A stretch of DNA of 64,000 nucleotides. It comes from RYN-230 sp963717125 (GTDB taxonomy: Bacteria; Actinomycetota; Actinomycetes; Streptosporangiales; Streptosporangiaceae). The stretch is from NCBI GenBank assembly GCA_963717125.1, contig CAVQVG010000019.1, positions 310,001-374,000 on the forward strand. The letters run 5' to 3'. Shown here piece after piece: positions 52,193 to 62,248 of the stretch. The notes beneath the pieces were generated by a model that was given only the letters and a program-made list of their open reading frames with translations, made no database searches and was not told the DNA's origin. A program made the translations under genes and the position numbers. The first letter of the stretch is position 1, and every line of letters starts with the position of its first letter.

Positions 52193-54413
52193 TCAGCCGG
52201 ACGCCGGTGTCGGGGGGATGGCCTGGGCCGTCGCGTCCGGCTGAAGCGAGCCCACGGTGACGTTCGTGACGCAGGCGGCGGGCCCGGCGCTCAGCAGGCG
52301 GATGCCGATGGCACCCCCCGAACCCACGGTGGGCACGTACACGGAATGGCGGCCCGCGGGGAGGGTCACCGTGTGCCAGCCCGCACCGAAGCTGACCGCG
52401 ACCTCGGTGGCTGGCCCGGAGTAGTCCAGCCGGGTGGTCCACGGCCATCGGTACAGCGAGCCGTTCAGCGGGACGCGGATCCCGGCGGCCGTCGCCGTCC
52501 AGCAGTGGTTCACCCGCGCCGGCCCGGTCCGGTGCTGGCCGCGGGTGTGCTTCCCTGCCGGCTGGGGCCGCGGGCGGGGCTGGGGCGGCGGCAGGGACGA
52601 CGGCCCGGCCACCGTGACCGGAGTCAGCTGACCCTGCTGGTCGAAGATCATCAGGCTGCGGATCACCCCGTGCGGCGAGCTGGTCCAGGACAGGCGCCGG
52701 CCCGGCTCGCCGCGCGCGATCACGCCGATGACCTGGGACGTGTACCCCTGCCGCCAGAAGAAGGCCGGGTCCATGACGGTCTGCGGGCACCGGCCCGTCC
52801 ACGATCAGCGTGCCGACCGGAGCGTGCGCCACCGCGATCTGCGCGGTCTCGATGTAGTCCCGGGCGGCGGCCGGCTTGGTCACCGACTCCAGGGCTTGCA
52901 GGGACACGAACGAGCCGACCAGGAACGCGCCGAGCACCAGGATGGCCGCGATGCGGCCCCACCGGGCGGCGGCCGGCGGCCCGGGCGGCGGTCCAGCCGG
53001 GCCAGCCGGCGGTCTGGCCGGGCTGACCGCGCCGGCGGGAGCGGTTCCAGCGCCCGCGGTGTCCGCCGCCGCCCCCGCCCCGGTGTCCGCAGCCGCCCCG
53101 GCGTCGGCAGCCACCCCGGCCGGCGCGGCGGCGCGGAACCGGAGTCGGTAGGCGTGCTGCTCACCGACGACCGGCAGGAACGCCAGCCCCACGCACAACG
53201 CGAGCACAGGCAGCGCGTCGGTCAGGTACCGGGTCTGCAGGCCGAGCAGGCTGCCGGGCTCCGTGCCCAGCCGGCCCAGGGCCACCGGCAGCAGGTCCGC
53301 GACCACCAGCCAGCCGAGCAGGATAGCCCACGCCCGCCAGGCCCGGGCCCGGTAGATGCAGCTCACCACCACGACGACGATGGCGATGAACCAGGACAGC
53401 TGCTGCAGCCCCGCGGGCGGGCCGGCCTGGGCGTAGCCCACCGTCCACCAGTGCCAGGGACCGCCCACCGCCCCGGTCAGCAGCGTGCTGCCCAGCAGAG
53501 TGCCGGCGAACCCGGCCAACTGGCCCGGCGAAGTGGGCGTGCCCGGCTGAGTGCTGGACGTGGCCAGCTGGGTGAAGTAGATCGCGCAGTAGGCGGCGAG
53601 CACCACGCCGTACAGCAGCCAGGCCCGCCAGTACCGGCTGAGCGTCCGGGGCAAACGCACCGACCGCAGCCGCCACAGCCAGGTCCCGGCGAACCCGGGC
53701 CGCGCGTCCCCGGGCGGCTGCGGCTGGCGCACCGCGCCGCCGGTCCGGGTCACGAAGAAGGCCGCCGTCAGCCCGAGCAGCAGCAGCGGGACGACCGCGC
53801 CCTTGACGGTCGCGGCCATGCCGAGGATCAGCCATCCGGTGGCGGCCAGCGCGTGCCGCAGCCGGCTGTCCCGCAGGTAGTGGACGTGCGCCCGGATGGC
53901 CATGCACATGGCCAGCTCCAGCGGCAGCATCTCGAGGGCATATGACCACCAGCCGACGGCGGCCAGGGACAGCGGGCTGAACAGGAACAGCGTGAGCGGA
54001 ATTAAGATGGCCGGCCGATTGCCGAAGACGGTGCGCAGCATGGCTAGCATGGCGAAACTCGCGGCGGCCAGCATCAGCACGATGACGGCGCTGGTCAATG
54101 GCCAGTTGTACAGCGACACCCGGACCAGTACCCAGTTGATCGCGAAACCGGCCGGCAGCATGTGCCCGGCGTCTACCCACATCAGATATTTCCAGCTGAA
54201 GCCGCTATGCACGGCCCGGACCAGGTAGTGGTAATCGTCTTGGCGGAAGTAGGAGTGGGCGAGCAGCGCGGCCTTCCACCACAGCTGGATCACGATGAGG
54301 ATGACCGCGGTCAGCGTGACGCCGTTGGCGCGGAGCCAGTCGGCCGCGTCCCGCGGCTCCGGCGGGGTCTCCTGCTGCGGGTGTGCCCACCAGGTTCGGG
54401 CCACTGTCGCCAC
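52193..54413 (-). CDS. Polytopic membrane glycosyltransferase-like protein (frameshifted)
   Basis: About 739 residues after correction. The N-terminal two-thirds has about 11 helices with a periplasmic FRQDDYHYLVRAVHSGFSWK loop, whose acidic DD resembles GT-C catalytic loops. A beta-sandwich C-terminal domain follows (LDYSGPATEVAVSFGAGWHT, HSVYVPTVGSGGAIGIRLL). One extra base near 52784 separates the last 197 residues; corrected, it reads DGPVPQTVMDPAFFWRQGYT. An Ala/Asp/Thr-rich low-complexity loop (52980-53120) sits between two helices. GTG at 54413 is the most likely start. It heads an operon with the Rv0226c-like gene. Confidence 0.68.
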
Positions 54414-54493
54414 CTCTTCCGGTCACACCTCAGTGCGGTGCATTCTGCCTTGCCGGCGGGGCAAAATGAACCGCGCTGAACCAGCGCGCTGGT

Positions 54494-55372
54494 TCAGACC
54501 CGGACTTTGCCGATGACATCGTCGGCGAAACGGCGCAGCTTGGTGATCTTTTCGGCCAGCGGCTCGGTGTCCGGACCGGTCACATAGGGCCAGCGGAAGC
54601 CTACGATCACGTCGGTGACGCCCTGCTCGGCCAGCCGGTGCACCCCGTCCACGGTGTAGGCGTCCAGCGAGATCACGTGCACCTCGAACGGCCGGTCCAC
54701 GGTCCCGGCCTGACGGCGGAACTCGGCCAGCCGGGCCAGCAGCCCGGGCAGTTCGGCCGGGTCGCCGCCGCCGTGCAGCCAGCCGTCGCCGGTCTGCGCC
54801 GCCCGGCGCAACGCGGCGTCCCCGTGCCCGCCGATGAGGATGGGGATCGGCCGGGCCGGCACTGGCGCCATCTTGACCGGCGGTACGTCGAACACCGCGC
54901 CGTGGTACTCGAAGTAACCGCCGGCGGCCAGCCCGCGGATGATCGCGATCTCCTCGTCCATCCGCTGGCCGCGGCCGGACCAGGGCACGCCGAGCACGTC
55001 GTAGTCCTCACGCCACGGGCTGGTCCCCACCCCCAGCGACAGCCGGTCCCCGGTGAGCACGGCCACCGAGGTGGCCTGCTTGGCCACCAGCACCGGGTTG
55101 CGCACCGGCAGCTTCAGCACGAACGTCACGAACCGCAGCCGCTGGGTCACCGCGCCGAGCGCCGGGATCAGCGAGAACGGCTCCAGGAACGGCTTGTCCT
55201 CGAGGAACTCCCGGGTGCCGTCCGGATTGAACGGGTACACGCTGGACGAGTGCCGCGGGTAGCAGAGGCTGTCCGGCACCACCATCGAGTCGTAGCCGGC
55301 CTCCTCGGCCGCACGGGCCAGCGGGATGTAGCTGGACGGGTCGGTCATCGACTCGGCATAGGAGAAGCGCAC
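54494..55372 (-). CDS. LLM-class F420-dependent oxidoreductase, Rv3520c-like
   Basis: A 292-residue luciferase-like TIM-barrel oxidoreductase. MRFSYAESMTDPSSYIPLAR, GYDSMVVPDSLCYP, LGVGTSPWREDYDVLGVPW and IPILIGGHGDAALRRAAQTG are typical of F420-using members. Rv3520c, a KstR-regulated enzyme of the mycobacterial cholesterol cluster, is the closest named relative I can suggest. GTG at 55372 has GGGAGG upstream, and a KstR-type operator lies at 55394-55407. The reaction is unknown; reduction of a steroid intermediate is plausible. Confidence 0.82.
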   Translation of the reverse strand: MRFSYAESMTDPSSYIPLARAAEEAGYDSMVVPDSLCYPRHSSSVYPFNPDGTREFLEDKPFLEPFSLIPALGAVTQRLRFVTFVLKLPVRNPVLVAKQATSVAVLTGDRLSLGVGTSPWREDYDVLGVPWSGRGQRMDEEIAIIRGLAAGGYFEYHGAVFDVPPVKMAPVPARPIPILIGGHGDAALRRAAQTGDGWLHGGGDPAELPGLLARLAEFRRQAGTVDRPFEVHVISLDAYTVDGVHRLAEQGVTDVIVGFRWPYVTGPDTEPLAEKITKLRRFADDVIGKVRV

Positions 55373-55393
55373 GGGACCTCCCGTGGCAAAAAC

Positions 55394-55407
55394 TAGAACA
55401 TGTTCTT
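55394..55407. promoter_or_regulatory. KstR operator (one mismatch), divergent
   Basis: TAGAACATGTTCTT matches TnnAACnnGTTnnA except for the final base. It lies 21 bases before the F420 oxidoreductase start and 33 before the divergent NTF2-like gene. Confidence 0.72.
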
Positions 55408-55440
55408 GCGCAGCGTCAATCGGCCGGGGAAGCTGATGCC

Positions 55441-55995
55441 ATGGATGAAGCTGTGCAGGCGCCGGGAGCCGCGCCGGCGCCCGACGCTGGGCTGACCGGC
55501 GGCGCCGCGCTGGCGAGCCTGGTCGCGCTGGAAGAGATCCGCCGGCTGAAGCACCGCTACCTGCGCTGCGTGGACCTCAAGCTCTGGGATGAGCTGGCCG
55601 ACACGTTCACCGCGGACGCCACCGCCCACTACGGCACCCCGGCCATGGGCGAGCCGCTGAACCTGTCCGGACGGGACGAGATCGTCGGATTCATGCGCGG
55701 CCACCTGGGGCCGGACATCATCACCGAGCACTTCGCCGCCCAGCCGGAAATCGACGTCGACGGGGACACCGCCACCGGCACCTGGTGCTTCGAGGACACG
55801 GTGATCGCCACCGCCTACCGCTTCGTGATCAAGGGCGCGGCATTCTACGAGGACCGCTACGCCCGCTGCCCGGACGGCCGGTGGCGGATCGCGCACACCG
55901 GCTACACCCGCACCTACGAGATGACGCTGTCCCTGGACGACCTGCCCAGCCTCAAATTCACCGCCAACCGGTGGGCCGACGCAACAGCGCGGTGA
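55441..55995 (+). CDS. NTF2-like/SnoaL-like protein
   Basis: A 184-residue cone-fold protein. LEEIRRLKHRYLRCVDLKLW and DELADTFTADATAHYGTPAM are typical, followed by GDTATGTWCFEDTVI and ARCPDGRWRIAHTGYTRTYE. The family includes steroid isomerases and dehydratases. Divergent from the F420 oxidoreductase across a KstR-type operator, it is likely part of steroid metabolism. The first 25 residues are Ala/Pro-rich and unconserved; ATG at 55441 is the only clear start. Catalytic function cannot be fixed. Confidence 0.78.
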   Translation: MDEAVQAPGAAPAPDAGLTGGAALASLVALEEIRRLKHRYLRCVDLKLWDELADTFTADATAHYGTPAMGEPLNLSGRDEIVGFMRGHLGPDIITEHFAAQPEIDVDGDTATGTWCFEDTVIATAYRFVIKGAAFYEDRYARCPDGRWRIAHTGYTRTYEMTLSLDDLPSLKFTANRWADATAR

Positions 55996-56049
55996 GTTCG
56001 TGGTCGCCGGTGGTCGCCGGTGACCACAAACCCACCGCGCTGATGGATT

Positions 56050-58404
56050 TCACTCCGCGTGCAGTGCGGAGGCGGTGCGCATCCGCGCCGCCCAGCCGGC
56101 CGGCAGCAGCGCGCCGGCCACTGCGATGACCACCCCGGCCAGCGCCAGCACCACCAGTTCCCAGCCCCGGTACACGGCCAGGTAACTGGCGGGCAGGCCG
56201 AGGTTGGCCGAGGCGGCCATGGCCGGCAGCACCACCCGGTGCAGCGCGATCCCGGCTGGCACCGCGATCAGGCCGGCCAGCAGCCCGGTGCCGGCCACCC
56301 AGCAGACCACCATGGCGATGGTCTGCCGCGGGGTCATCCCGACCGCCTTGAACACGCCCAGGTCATGCACCCGCTCCCGGGTGTGCAGCACGATGGTGTT
56401 CAGCACGCCCAGCCCGGCGACCAGGGCGAGCAGCAGCGTCAGCGTGCCGATCAGGCCCAGCATCAGGTTGACCACGACCGAGTTCCTGGTGTTCACCGAC
56501 ACCGCATAGGCGGAGCCGAGCCGAAGGCCGAGCGCCTGCGTGTAGCGGTCCAGCGAGACACCCGGGCGCAGCCCGATGTCGTACTGGTTCGGCGAGGTCA
56601 GCGCCGGGCCAGCGGCGGCCAGTGTCCGGGTGTCGGTGATGACCGACACCCCGCGGCCCTGGGAGTCGAAGTCTTCGCCGACGATCCGCACCCGGACCGG
56701 GGTGCTGCCCAGCACGATCGTGACGTCGTCGCCGATCTTCTTGCCGGTCAGGTTGAGGAAGCCGGTGGACACCACCGCCTGGCCCGGGCCGGTGTACCAG
56801 TGCCCGCTGATCAGCGGGTAGCCGGTCCACGCGGCCGGGCCGCCGAACGCGGTCAGCGGGTGCTGCCCGGTTAGCCCGGCCACGCTGATCTGGTTGTCGG
56901 TCTCCGCGACGTAGTGCAGGGTGCCCGGCTGGGCCCGCAGCGCCGTCTGCACCGTGCGCTGCTGAGCCGGGGTGAACGTGAAGGCGTTCTGCGAGTTGGG
57001 GTAGATCTGCACGGGCTGGGCGGCGGAGTGCGACAGCCCGCCCACCACCCGGTTCAGCGACGTGTCCAGGCCGACCGCGAACGTCACCGCGGTCGCCCCG
57101 AGCAGCACGGCGAGCAGCGTGATCGCGGTGCGGGCCGGCCGGGCGAACGGCGCGGCCAGCCCGATCGTCACCGGCCGGGGCAGCCGCAGCCGGCCGAACA
57201 GCCGGTGCGCGGCGTAGCCACGCCCCTGCCGCGGCGCCCGGCCGGCCGCGATGGCCTGCACCGCGCTGAGCCTGGCCCGGATCGAGGGCAGCACGGCGGC
57301 GATCGCGACCAGGACGAGCATGCCGAGCGGCACGGCCACGTCCACCCATACCGGCACGCCCAGCGTGCCGACCCCGTAGGCGTTGGCCGCCTGGTGCAGC
57401 AGCATCAGCGCCAGCAGGTCGCCGAGCACGAGCCCACCCAGCACGCCGACCAGGGCGGACACGGTGACCTGGCCGGTATAGGCGGCCACCACCTGGCCCG
57501 GCGTGAAGCCGATGCTCTTCAGGATGCCGATCCGGCGGTAGCCCGAAACCACCGCGCCGCTGACCACGTTGGCCACGATCAGCACCGACATGATCAAGCC
57601 GATCACCCCGAACGCGACCAGGAACGGCACGAACGGCCCGATCCGCGACGTCTCCGACGCCTTGACGGTCAGGTAGGACTCGGTGGCGAGCACCGAGCCA
57701 GGCGGCAGTACCTTGCTGACCGCGGCGGTGTCCGCGCGGATGTCCGCAGTGCTGCCGACACTACTGAACCGGTACAGCATCTGCGCGCTGGCCGGCGCGC
57801 CGGGCGTGCGCAGCCGGGCCACCTCACCGGGCGTCACCCAGCCCGAAGCGGAGTTGGTGACCGACGTCGCCGTACCGACCACGGTCAGCACCGGCTTCCC
57901 CGGCGCGCTGGTCACGGTGACCTTCTGCCCGAGCGGCAGCCCGATCTGCATGTCGCTGGCCGGGTTGCTTTCCAGCACGAGCTGGCCAGGTCCCTGCGCC
58001 CAGTGCCCGGACTCCAGGATGATCTGATCCACCGGGCCACCGGGCGAGGACCGGCCAGCCAGCGTCATCGGCGGCAACGACCCGACCGGCCCCGGCTGGC
58101 CGTTGACCTGCGTCGCCACGGTCGCCTCGGCGAACGGCCCGGCGGCCCCTGTCACGCCGGGCAGCCTCCGGGTCGCGGCCAGGTCGGCCGGAGTGGTCCG
58201 GGCCTGGTCGACGACCGCGGCCAGGTGCGCGCCGTGCTGCGCCGCGAACGACTCGTCGAACGGGGCGCTTGAGTCCACTACCAGCGACAGCGCCAGCACG
58301 GACGCGCCGGTGGAAATGAGCAGGACCAGGCCGATTACGAAGGTCTGCACGCGCCGGCGGGTCACCCCGCCGCGCACCGCGCGGTAGACCGGGCCCGTCT
58401 TCAT
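56050..58404 (-). CDS. MacB/FtsX-type ABC transporter permease
   Basis: A 784-residue permease with two FtsX-type membrane units, typical of actinobacterial exporters. N-terminal helix FVIGLVLLISTGASVLALSL, large extracytoplasmic domain, and first FtsX unit (VIGLIMSVLIVANVVSGAVV with YRRIGILKSIGFTPGQV). A second extracytoplasmic domain then leads to the last FtsX unit (ERVHDLGVFKAVGMTPRQTI). It pairs with the ATPase overlapping by ATGA. Likely exports or extracts a lipoprotein, peptide or antibiotic. The adjacent two-component system suggests stress-controlled expression. Confidence 0.9.
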   Translation of the reverse strand: MKTGPVYRAVRGGVTRRRVQTFVIGLVLLISTGASVLALSLVVDSSAPFDESFAAQHGAHLAAVVDQARTTPADLAATRRLPGVTGAAGPFAEATVATQVNGQPGPVGSLPPMTLAGRSSPGGPVDQIILESGHWAQGPGQLVLESNPASDMQIGLPLGQKVTVTSAPGKPVLTVVGTATSVTNSASGWVTPGEVARLRTPGAPASAQMLYRFSSVGSTADIRADTAAVSKVLPPGSVLATESYLTVKASETSRIGPFVPFLVAFGVIGLIMSVLIVANVVSGAVVSGYRRIGILKSIGFTPGQVVAAYTGQVTVSALVGVLGGLVLGDLLALMLLHQAANAYGVGTLGVPVWVDVAVPLGMLVLVAIAAVLPSIRARLSAVQAIAAGRAPRQGRGYAAHRLFGRLRLPRPVTIGLAAPFARPARTAITLLAVLLGATAVTFAVGLDTSLNRVVGGLSHSAAQPVQIYPNSQNAFTFTPAQQRTVQTALRAQPGTLHYVAETDNQISVAGLTGQHPLTAFGGPAAWTGYPLISGHWYTGPGQAVVSTGFLNLTGKKIGDDVTIVLGSTPVRVRIVGEDFDSQGRGVSVITDTRTLAAAGPALTSPNQYDIGLRPGVSLDRYTQALGLRLGSAYAVSVNTRNSVVVNLMLGLIGTLTLLLALVAGLGVLNTIVLHTRERVHDLGVFKAVGMTPRQTIAMVVCWVAGTGLLAGLIAVPAGIALHRVVLPAMAASANLGLPASYLAVYRGWELVVLALAGVVIAVAGALLPAGWAARMRTASALHAE

Positions 58405-59097
58405 CGCCGCACCAGCCGGCTGCCCGTGTCGCTGACGGTCCGGCCGTCCACGATCTGCACCATCCGGCTGGCGTACTGCGCGGCCAGCTCAGGGTTGTGC
58501 GTGACCAGGACCAGGGTCTGTCCGCTCCGGTTCAGCTCGCGCAGCAGCTCACCGATCTCCTCCCCGGTCGCGGTGTCCAGCGCCCCAGTCGGCTCGTCGG
58601 CCAGCAGCAGCACGGGGCGGTTCACCAGCGCCCGGGCGATCGCCACCCGCTGCCGCTCCCCGCCGGACAGCCGGCCCGGATAGGCGTCCCGGTGCTGGGC
58701 AATGCCCAGGGTGTCGAGCAGCTCGATGGCGCGGGCCCGGGCCTGCCGCCGGGACAGCCCGGCCAGCTGGGCCGGCAGCAGCACGTTGTCCAGCACGGTC
58801 AGGTCGTCGAGCAGGTTGAAGAACTGGAAGATCATGCCGACCTGCTGGCGGCGGAACCGGGCCAGCGCGGTCTCACTCAGCCGGTCGATGCGCTGCCCGG
58901 CCACCGTCACCGTGCCCGCGGTCGGCCGGTCCAGCCCGGCGATCAGGTTCAGCAAAGTGGACTTGCCACTGCCGGACGGGCCCATCACGGCCACCGCCTC
59001 GCCCGCCGCGACCTCCAGGGTGACGCCATCCACCGCGGGCTGGCCGTCGTTGTCGTAGCGCTTGGTTACATCACTGACCTCGATAAGAACATCCATG
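58401..59097 (-). CDS. MacB/LolD-type ABC transporter ATP-binding protein
   Basis: A 231-residue ATPase: Walker A GPSGSGKSTLL, Q-loop MIFQFFNLLDDLTVLDNVLL, signature LSGGERQRVAIARAL, Walker B VLLLADEPTGALD and H-loop VLVTHNPELA. ATG at 59097 (MDVLIEVSDV) gives the usual length; an ATG at 59133 and a frame to 59315 are possible but add unconserved residues. The gap 59098-59272 holds the divergent promoters of this operon and the histidine kinase; no gene is seen in it. Confidence 0.92.
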
Positions 59098-59272
59098 ATC
59101 CCAGCGTCCCGAAGATGAGTGCTGCCTGACATCCGGCTGGCACCCTGCTTCGGGGTAGTGCTAGGTACCCTGCGGATGCGGGGCTCTCCGGGATAGCTGC
59201 CGCGCCACCCGTCCCCTACCGTCAAGTGCAGGAACCCCGCTCGGGGGGACGGGGAACGCACCGGAGGATCTG

Positions 59273-60583
59273 ATGGCCGAACGCGGACCGGTGGCCACCA
59301 TGCCGCTGGTCGCACCGCAGCGGCGCGACCTGTTGCTGCGCGCGGTCCGGCCCATCGTCTCGGCCGAGACCTGGCTGGCCGTCATCCACCTGATGACTGG
59401 CGCGGTCACCGGGGCGGTCGCCCTGGCCGTGGTCATCGTGATGACCGTGATCGGGGTGAGCACGGTGTGGTTCTTCCTGGCCGGGCTGCCCGTGCTGGTC
59501 ACCATGCTCTGGCTGTGCCTGCAGTTCGGCCGCTTCGAACGGGCCCGATTCGCCGTGCTGCTCGGCGTGCAACTGCCCGCCCCGCCGGTCGACCTGAGCT
59601 CGGGCGCCACCCTGTGGCGGCGGCTGTGGCGGCTGGTGGCCGAGCGGGCCACCCGCCGCCAGTTCGGCTACGCGGTGATCCGCTTCCCGCTCGGCTTCGC
59701 CGAGGGGTTCGTCATCACCGCGGTCTGGTCTTTCGTGGTGGCGCTGCTCGGGCTGCCGCTGTTCAGCTGGCTGCTGCTGCACGTGCGGTGGCATGTGTCC
59801 GCGCCGGTCCCGCGCCTCGGCGAGATGATTGCTGGCGCCGTGCTGGGGCTGCTCCTGCTGCCCGTTCCCGCGCAGCTGACCCGGATGCTGGCCAACCTGG
59901 ACACGGCCGTGGCCCGCTACCTGATCGGCCCCGGCGGCAGCATCGACCAGACCGAGCGGATCACCGAACTGGAGCACAGCCGGGCGCGGGTGGTAGATGC
60001 CGCCGACGCGGAACGCCGCCGGATCGAGCGGGATCTGCACGACGGCGCGCAGCAGCGGCTGGTGTCGCTGGCCATGAACCTGGGCCGGGCCAAAGCCAGG
60101 TTCGCCGACGACCCGGAGGGGGCCAGGGACATTATCGACCAGGCGCATACCGAGGCCAAGGAAGCCTTGGCCGAGCTGCGCAACCTGGTCCGCGGGGTGC
60201 ATCCGCCGGTACTGGCCGACCGCGGCCTGGACGCCGCCATCTCCGGCTTGGCCGCGCTCTGCCCGGTGCCGGTCACGGTGCGCGCCGACACCGTCCCGCG
60301 GCCCCCGGTATCGGCCGAGGCCATCGCCTACTTCGTCGTCGCGGAGGCGCTGACCAACGTGGCCAAGCACGCCCATGCGTCCCGGGCCGAGGTTTTGGTC
60401 ACCCGGCACGGGGACGTGCTGCGCGTGCTGATCAGGGATGACGGCGTGGGCGGCGCCGACCCGCAGGGGCAGGGCCTGGCCGGCCTGGCTGACCGGCTGG
60501 CCGGGGTGGACGGGCGGCTGTCGGTGCGCAGCCCGGACGGCGGCCCGACCGTGATCGAGGCGGAGCTGCCATGCAGGTCGTGA
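59273..60583 (+). CDS. NarL-type sensor histidine kinase
   Basis: A 436-residue kinase. About four membrane helices fill the first half (TGAVTGAVALAVVIVMTVIG; VWFFLAGLPVLVTMLWLCLQ; FVITAVWSFVVALLGLPLFS; IAGAVLGLLLLPVPAQL). Then come HisKA_3 with the phosphoacceptor box RRRIERDLHDGAQQRLVSLA and an ATPase domain with EALTNVAKHAHASRAEV and IRDDGVGGADPQGQGLAGLA. Its product would phosphorylate the response regulator encoded next, with a 13-base overlap. It probably senses envelope or antibiotic stress, with the divergent ABC exporter as a likely target. Confidence 0.92.
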   Translation: MAERGPVATMPLVAPQRRDLLLRAVRPIVSAETWLAVIHLMTGAVTGAVALAVVIVMTVIGVSTVWFFLAGLPVLVTMLWLCLQFGRFERARFAVLLGVQLPAPPVDLSSGATLWRRLWRLVAERATRRQFGYAVIRFPLGFAEGFVITAVWSFVVALLGLPLFSWLLLHVRWHVSAPVPRLGEMIAGAVLGLLLLPVPAQLTRMLANLDTAVARYLIGPGGSIDQTERITELEHSRARVVDAADAERRRIERDLHDGAQQRLVSLAMNLGRAKARFADDPEGARDIIDQAHTEAKEALAELRNLVRGVHPPVLADRGLDAAISGLAALCPVPVTVRADTVPRPPVSAEAIAYFVVAEALTNVAKHAHASRAEVLVTRHGDVLRVLIRDDGVGGADPQGQGLAGLADRLAGVDGRLSVRSPDGGPTVIEAELPCRS

Positions 60584-61212
60584 TCGCCGAGGATTCGGTC
60601 CTGCTCCGTGAGGGGGTGACCCGGCTGCTGGCCGAGGCCGGGCACGACGTGGTGGCGGCGGCGGGCGACGCCGAGGAGTTCCTCCGCGCGGTCGGCAAGT
60701 TCGAGCCGGACGCGGTGGTGGTCGACGTGCGGATGCCGCCGACGTTCACCGACGAGGGGCTGCGCGCCGCGCTGGTGGTCCGGCAGCGCTGGCCGGAGGT
60801 GGGCGTGCTGGTGCTGTCCCAGTACGTGGAGGAGCGGTACGCCAGCGAGCTACTGTCCGGCCGGCCGCACGGTGTCGGCTACCTGCTCAAGGACCGGGTC
60901 GCCGACGTGGCCGAGTTTCTCGACGCGCTGGACCGGGTAGCCACGGGCGGCAGCGTGCTGGACCCCGAGGTGGTGGCCCAGTTGCTGGCCCGCAGCCGGC
61001 ACCCGCTGGCCGCGCTGACCCCGCGGGAGCGGGAGGTGCTCGCGCTGATGGCCGAGGGCCGGTCCAACGCGGCCATCGCGGCCGCGCTGGTGGTCGGCGA
61101 GGGCGCGGTGGCCAAGCACATCAACAGCATCTTCAGCAAGCTCCAGTTGCCCCCGGCCGACCGGGACCACCGTCGGGTGCTGGCCGTGCTGCGCTACCTG
61201 GGAGTGGGATGA
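60571..61212 (+). CDS. NarL/LuxR-type response regulator
   Basis: A 213-residue regulator. The receiver has VVIAEDSVLLREG (acidic pocket), phospho-Asp in DAVVVDVRMPPTFTDEG and Lys in YLLKDRV. The C-terminal helix-turn-helix is LTPREREVLALMAEGRSNAA and VAKHINSIFSKLQLP. It overlaps the kinase gene and, by ATGA-like spacing, the DUF4097 gene, so the three are one operon. Confidence 0.93.
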   Translation: MQVVIAEDSVLLREGVTRLLAEAGHDVVAAAGDAEEFLRAVGKFEPDAVVVDVRMPPTFTDEGLRAALVVRQRWPEVGVLVLSQYVEERYASELLSGRPHGVGYLLKDRVADVAEFLDALDRVATGGSVLDPEVVAQLLARSRHPLAALTPREREVLALMAEGRSNAAIAAALVVGEGAVAKHINSIFSKLQLPPADRDHRRVLAVLRYLGVG

Positions 61213-62240
61213 CCATGGCCGCCACACCGCTGCCCGTGACCCGGGCCCGCCGGACCGCGCTGGTCATCGGCGTCCCGGTAGCGGTGGCGCTGATCGCCGC
61301 GTGCGTGCCACTGTGGGCCCGCGGTGCCTTCCAGGTCGTAGCCAACAGCGACCAGGTCGCCTACTCGGTGGCGTTCAGTGCCCCGGTCCGCGACGGCCAG
61401 GTCCGGGTGACCGCCAGCGACGGCGATATGGTCTTCCGCACCTCACCCGCCACCCGGCGCATCTCGGTCCGCGGCCACCTCAGCAGCAGCGTGGTCCGCC
61501 CCACGTTCAGCCACCCGTCCACCGCGGCTGGCCTGGCCCTGGACTCGAACTGCCCGGTACCGTTCGGGAACTGCACGGTCAACTTCATGGTGACCGCCCC
61601 GGCGGGGCTGCCGGTCACGCTCAACGACGCGTTCGGCAACCTGACCGCCAGCCACCTGCCCGGGCCGGTCACCCTGTCGAACACCTCTGGCGACATCACC
61701 ACCTCCGACCTGGGCGGCCGGATCGCGCTTTACGACCAGTTCGGCAACATCAACGCCAGCCTGCTGCACGGCAGCATGCGGGTGATCAACAACTCCGGCG
61801 ACATCGACGTCTCCAGCCTGACCGGCCCGATCCAGCTGAACGACCAGTTCGGCAACATCAACGCCAGCCGGCTGGACGGCAGCACGCGGCTGGTCAACAA
61901 CTCCGGCGACATCAATGTGTCCGGCGCCACCGGGGACACCCGGTTGCAGGACGCCTTCGGCAACATCAACGTGACCGGCCTGACCGCGGCCAGCGTGGTC
62001 GCCACGAACAACTCCGGGGACATCACGCTGCGTTTCGCCGCCGTGCCGCAGCAGGTGAACGTCACCGACTCGTTCGGCAGCGTCACCCTGGTCCTGCCCG
62101 CGGGCAGCACCGCCTACCAGGTGCACACGCACAACTCGTTTGGCAGCACGTCGGTTTCCGTGGCCCAGAGCCCGACCTCGACGCACGTGATCCGGGTGAC
62201 CAACAACTCCGGGGACATCACCATCCGCACCCAGCATTGA
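61209..62240 (+). CDS. DUF4097-type beta-solenoid protein with N-terminal anchor
   Basis: A 343-residue protein. One N-terminal helix (ALVIGVPVAVALIAACVPLW) is followed by an extracytoplasmic DUF4097-like repeat domain. Alternating motifs NNSGDI and FGNINAS or similar recur about every 20 residues (residues about 135-340). Each should form a turn of a beta-solenoid. Such proteins often follow two-component systems in actinobacteria and may serve as an envelope sensor or adhesin. Co-expressed with the HK/RR pair by a 4-base overlap. Function inferred from fold. Confidence 0.78.
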   Translation: MTMAATPLPVTRARRTALVIGVPVAVALIAACVPLWARGAFQVVANSDQVAYSVAFSAPVRDGQVRVTASDGDMVFRTSPATRRISVRGHLSSSVVRPTFSHPSTAAGLALDSNCPVPFGNCTVNFMVTAPAGLPVTLNDAFGNLTASHLPGPVTLSNTSGDITTSDLGGRIALYDQFGNINASLLHGSMRVINNSGDIDVSSLTGPIQLNDQFGNINASRLDGSTRLVNNSGDINVSGATGDTRLQDAFGNINVTGLTAASVVATNNSGDITLRFAAVPQQVNVTDSFGSVTLVLPAGSTAYQVHTHNSFGSTSVSVAQSPTSTHVIRVTNNSGDITIRTQH

Positions 62241-62248
62241 CCGATTTC

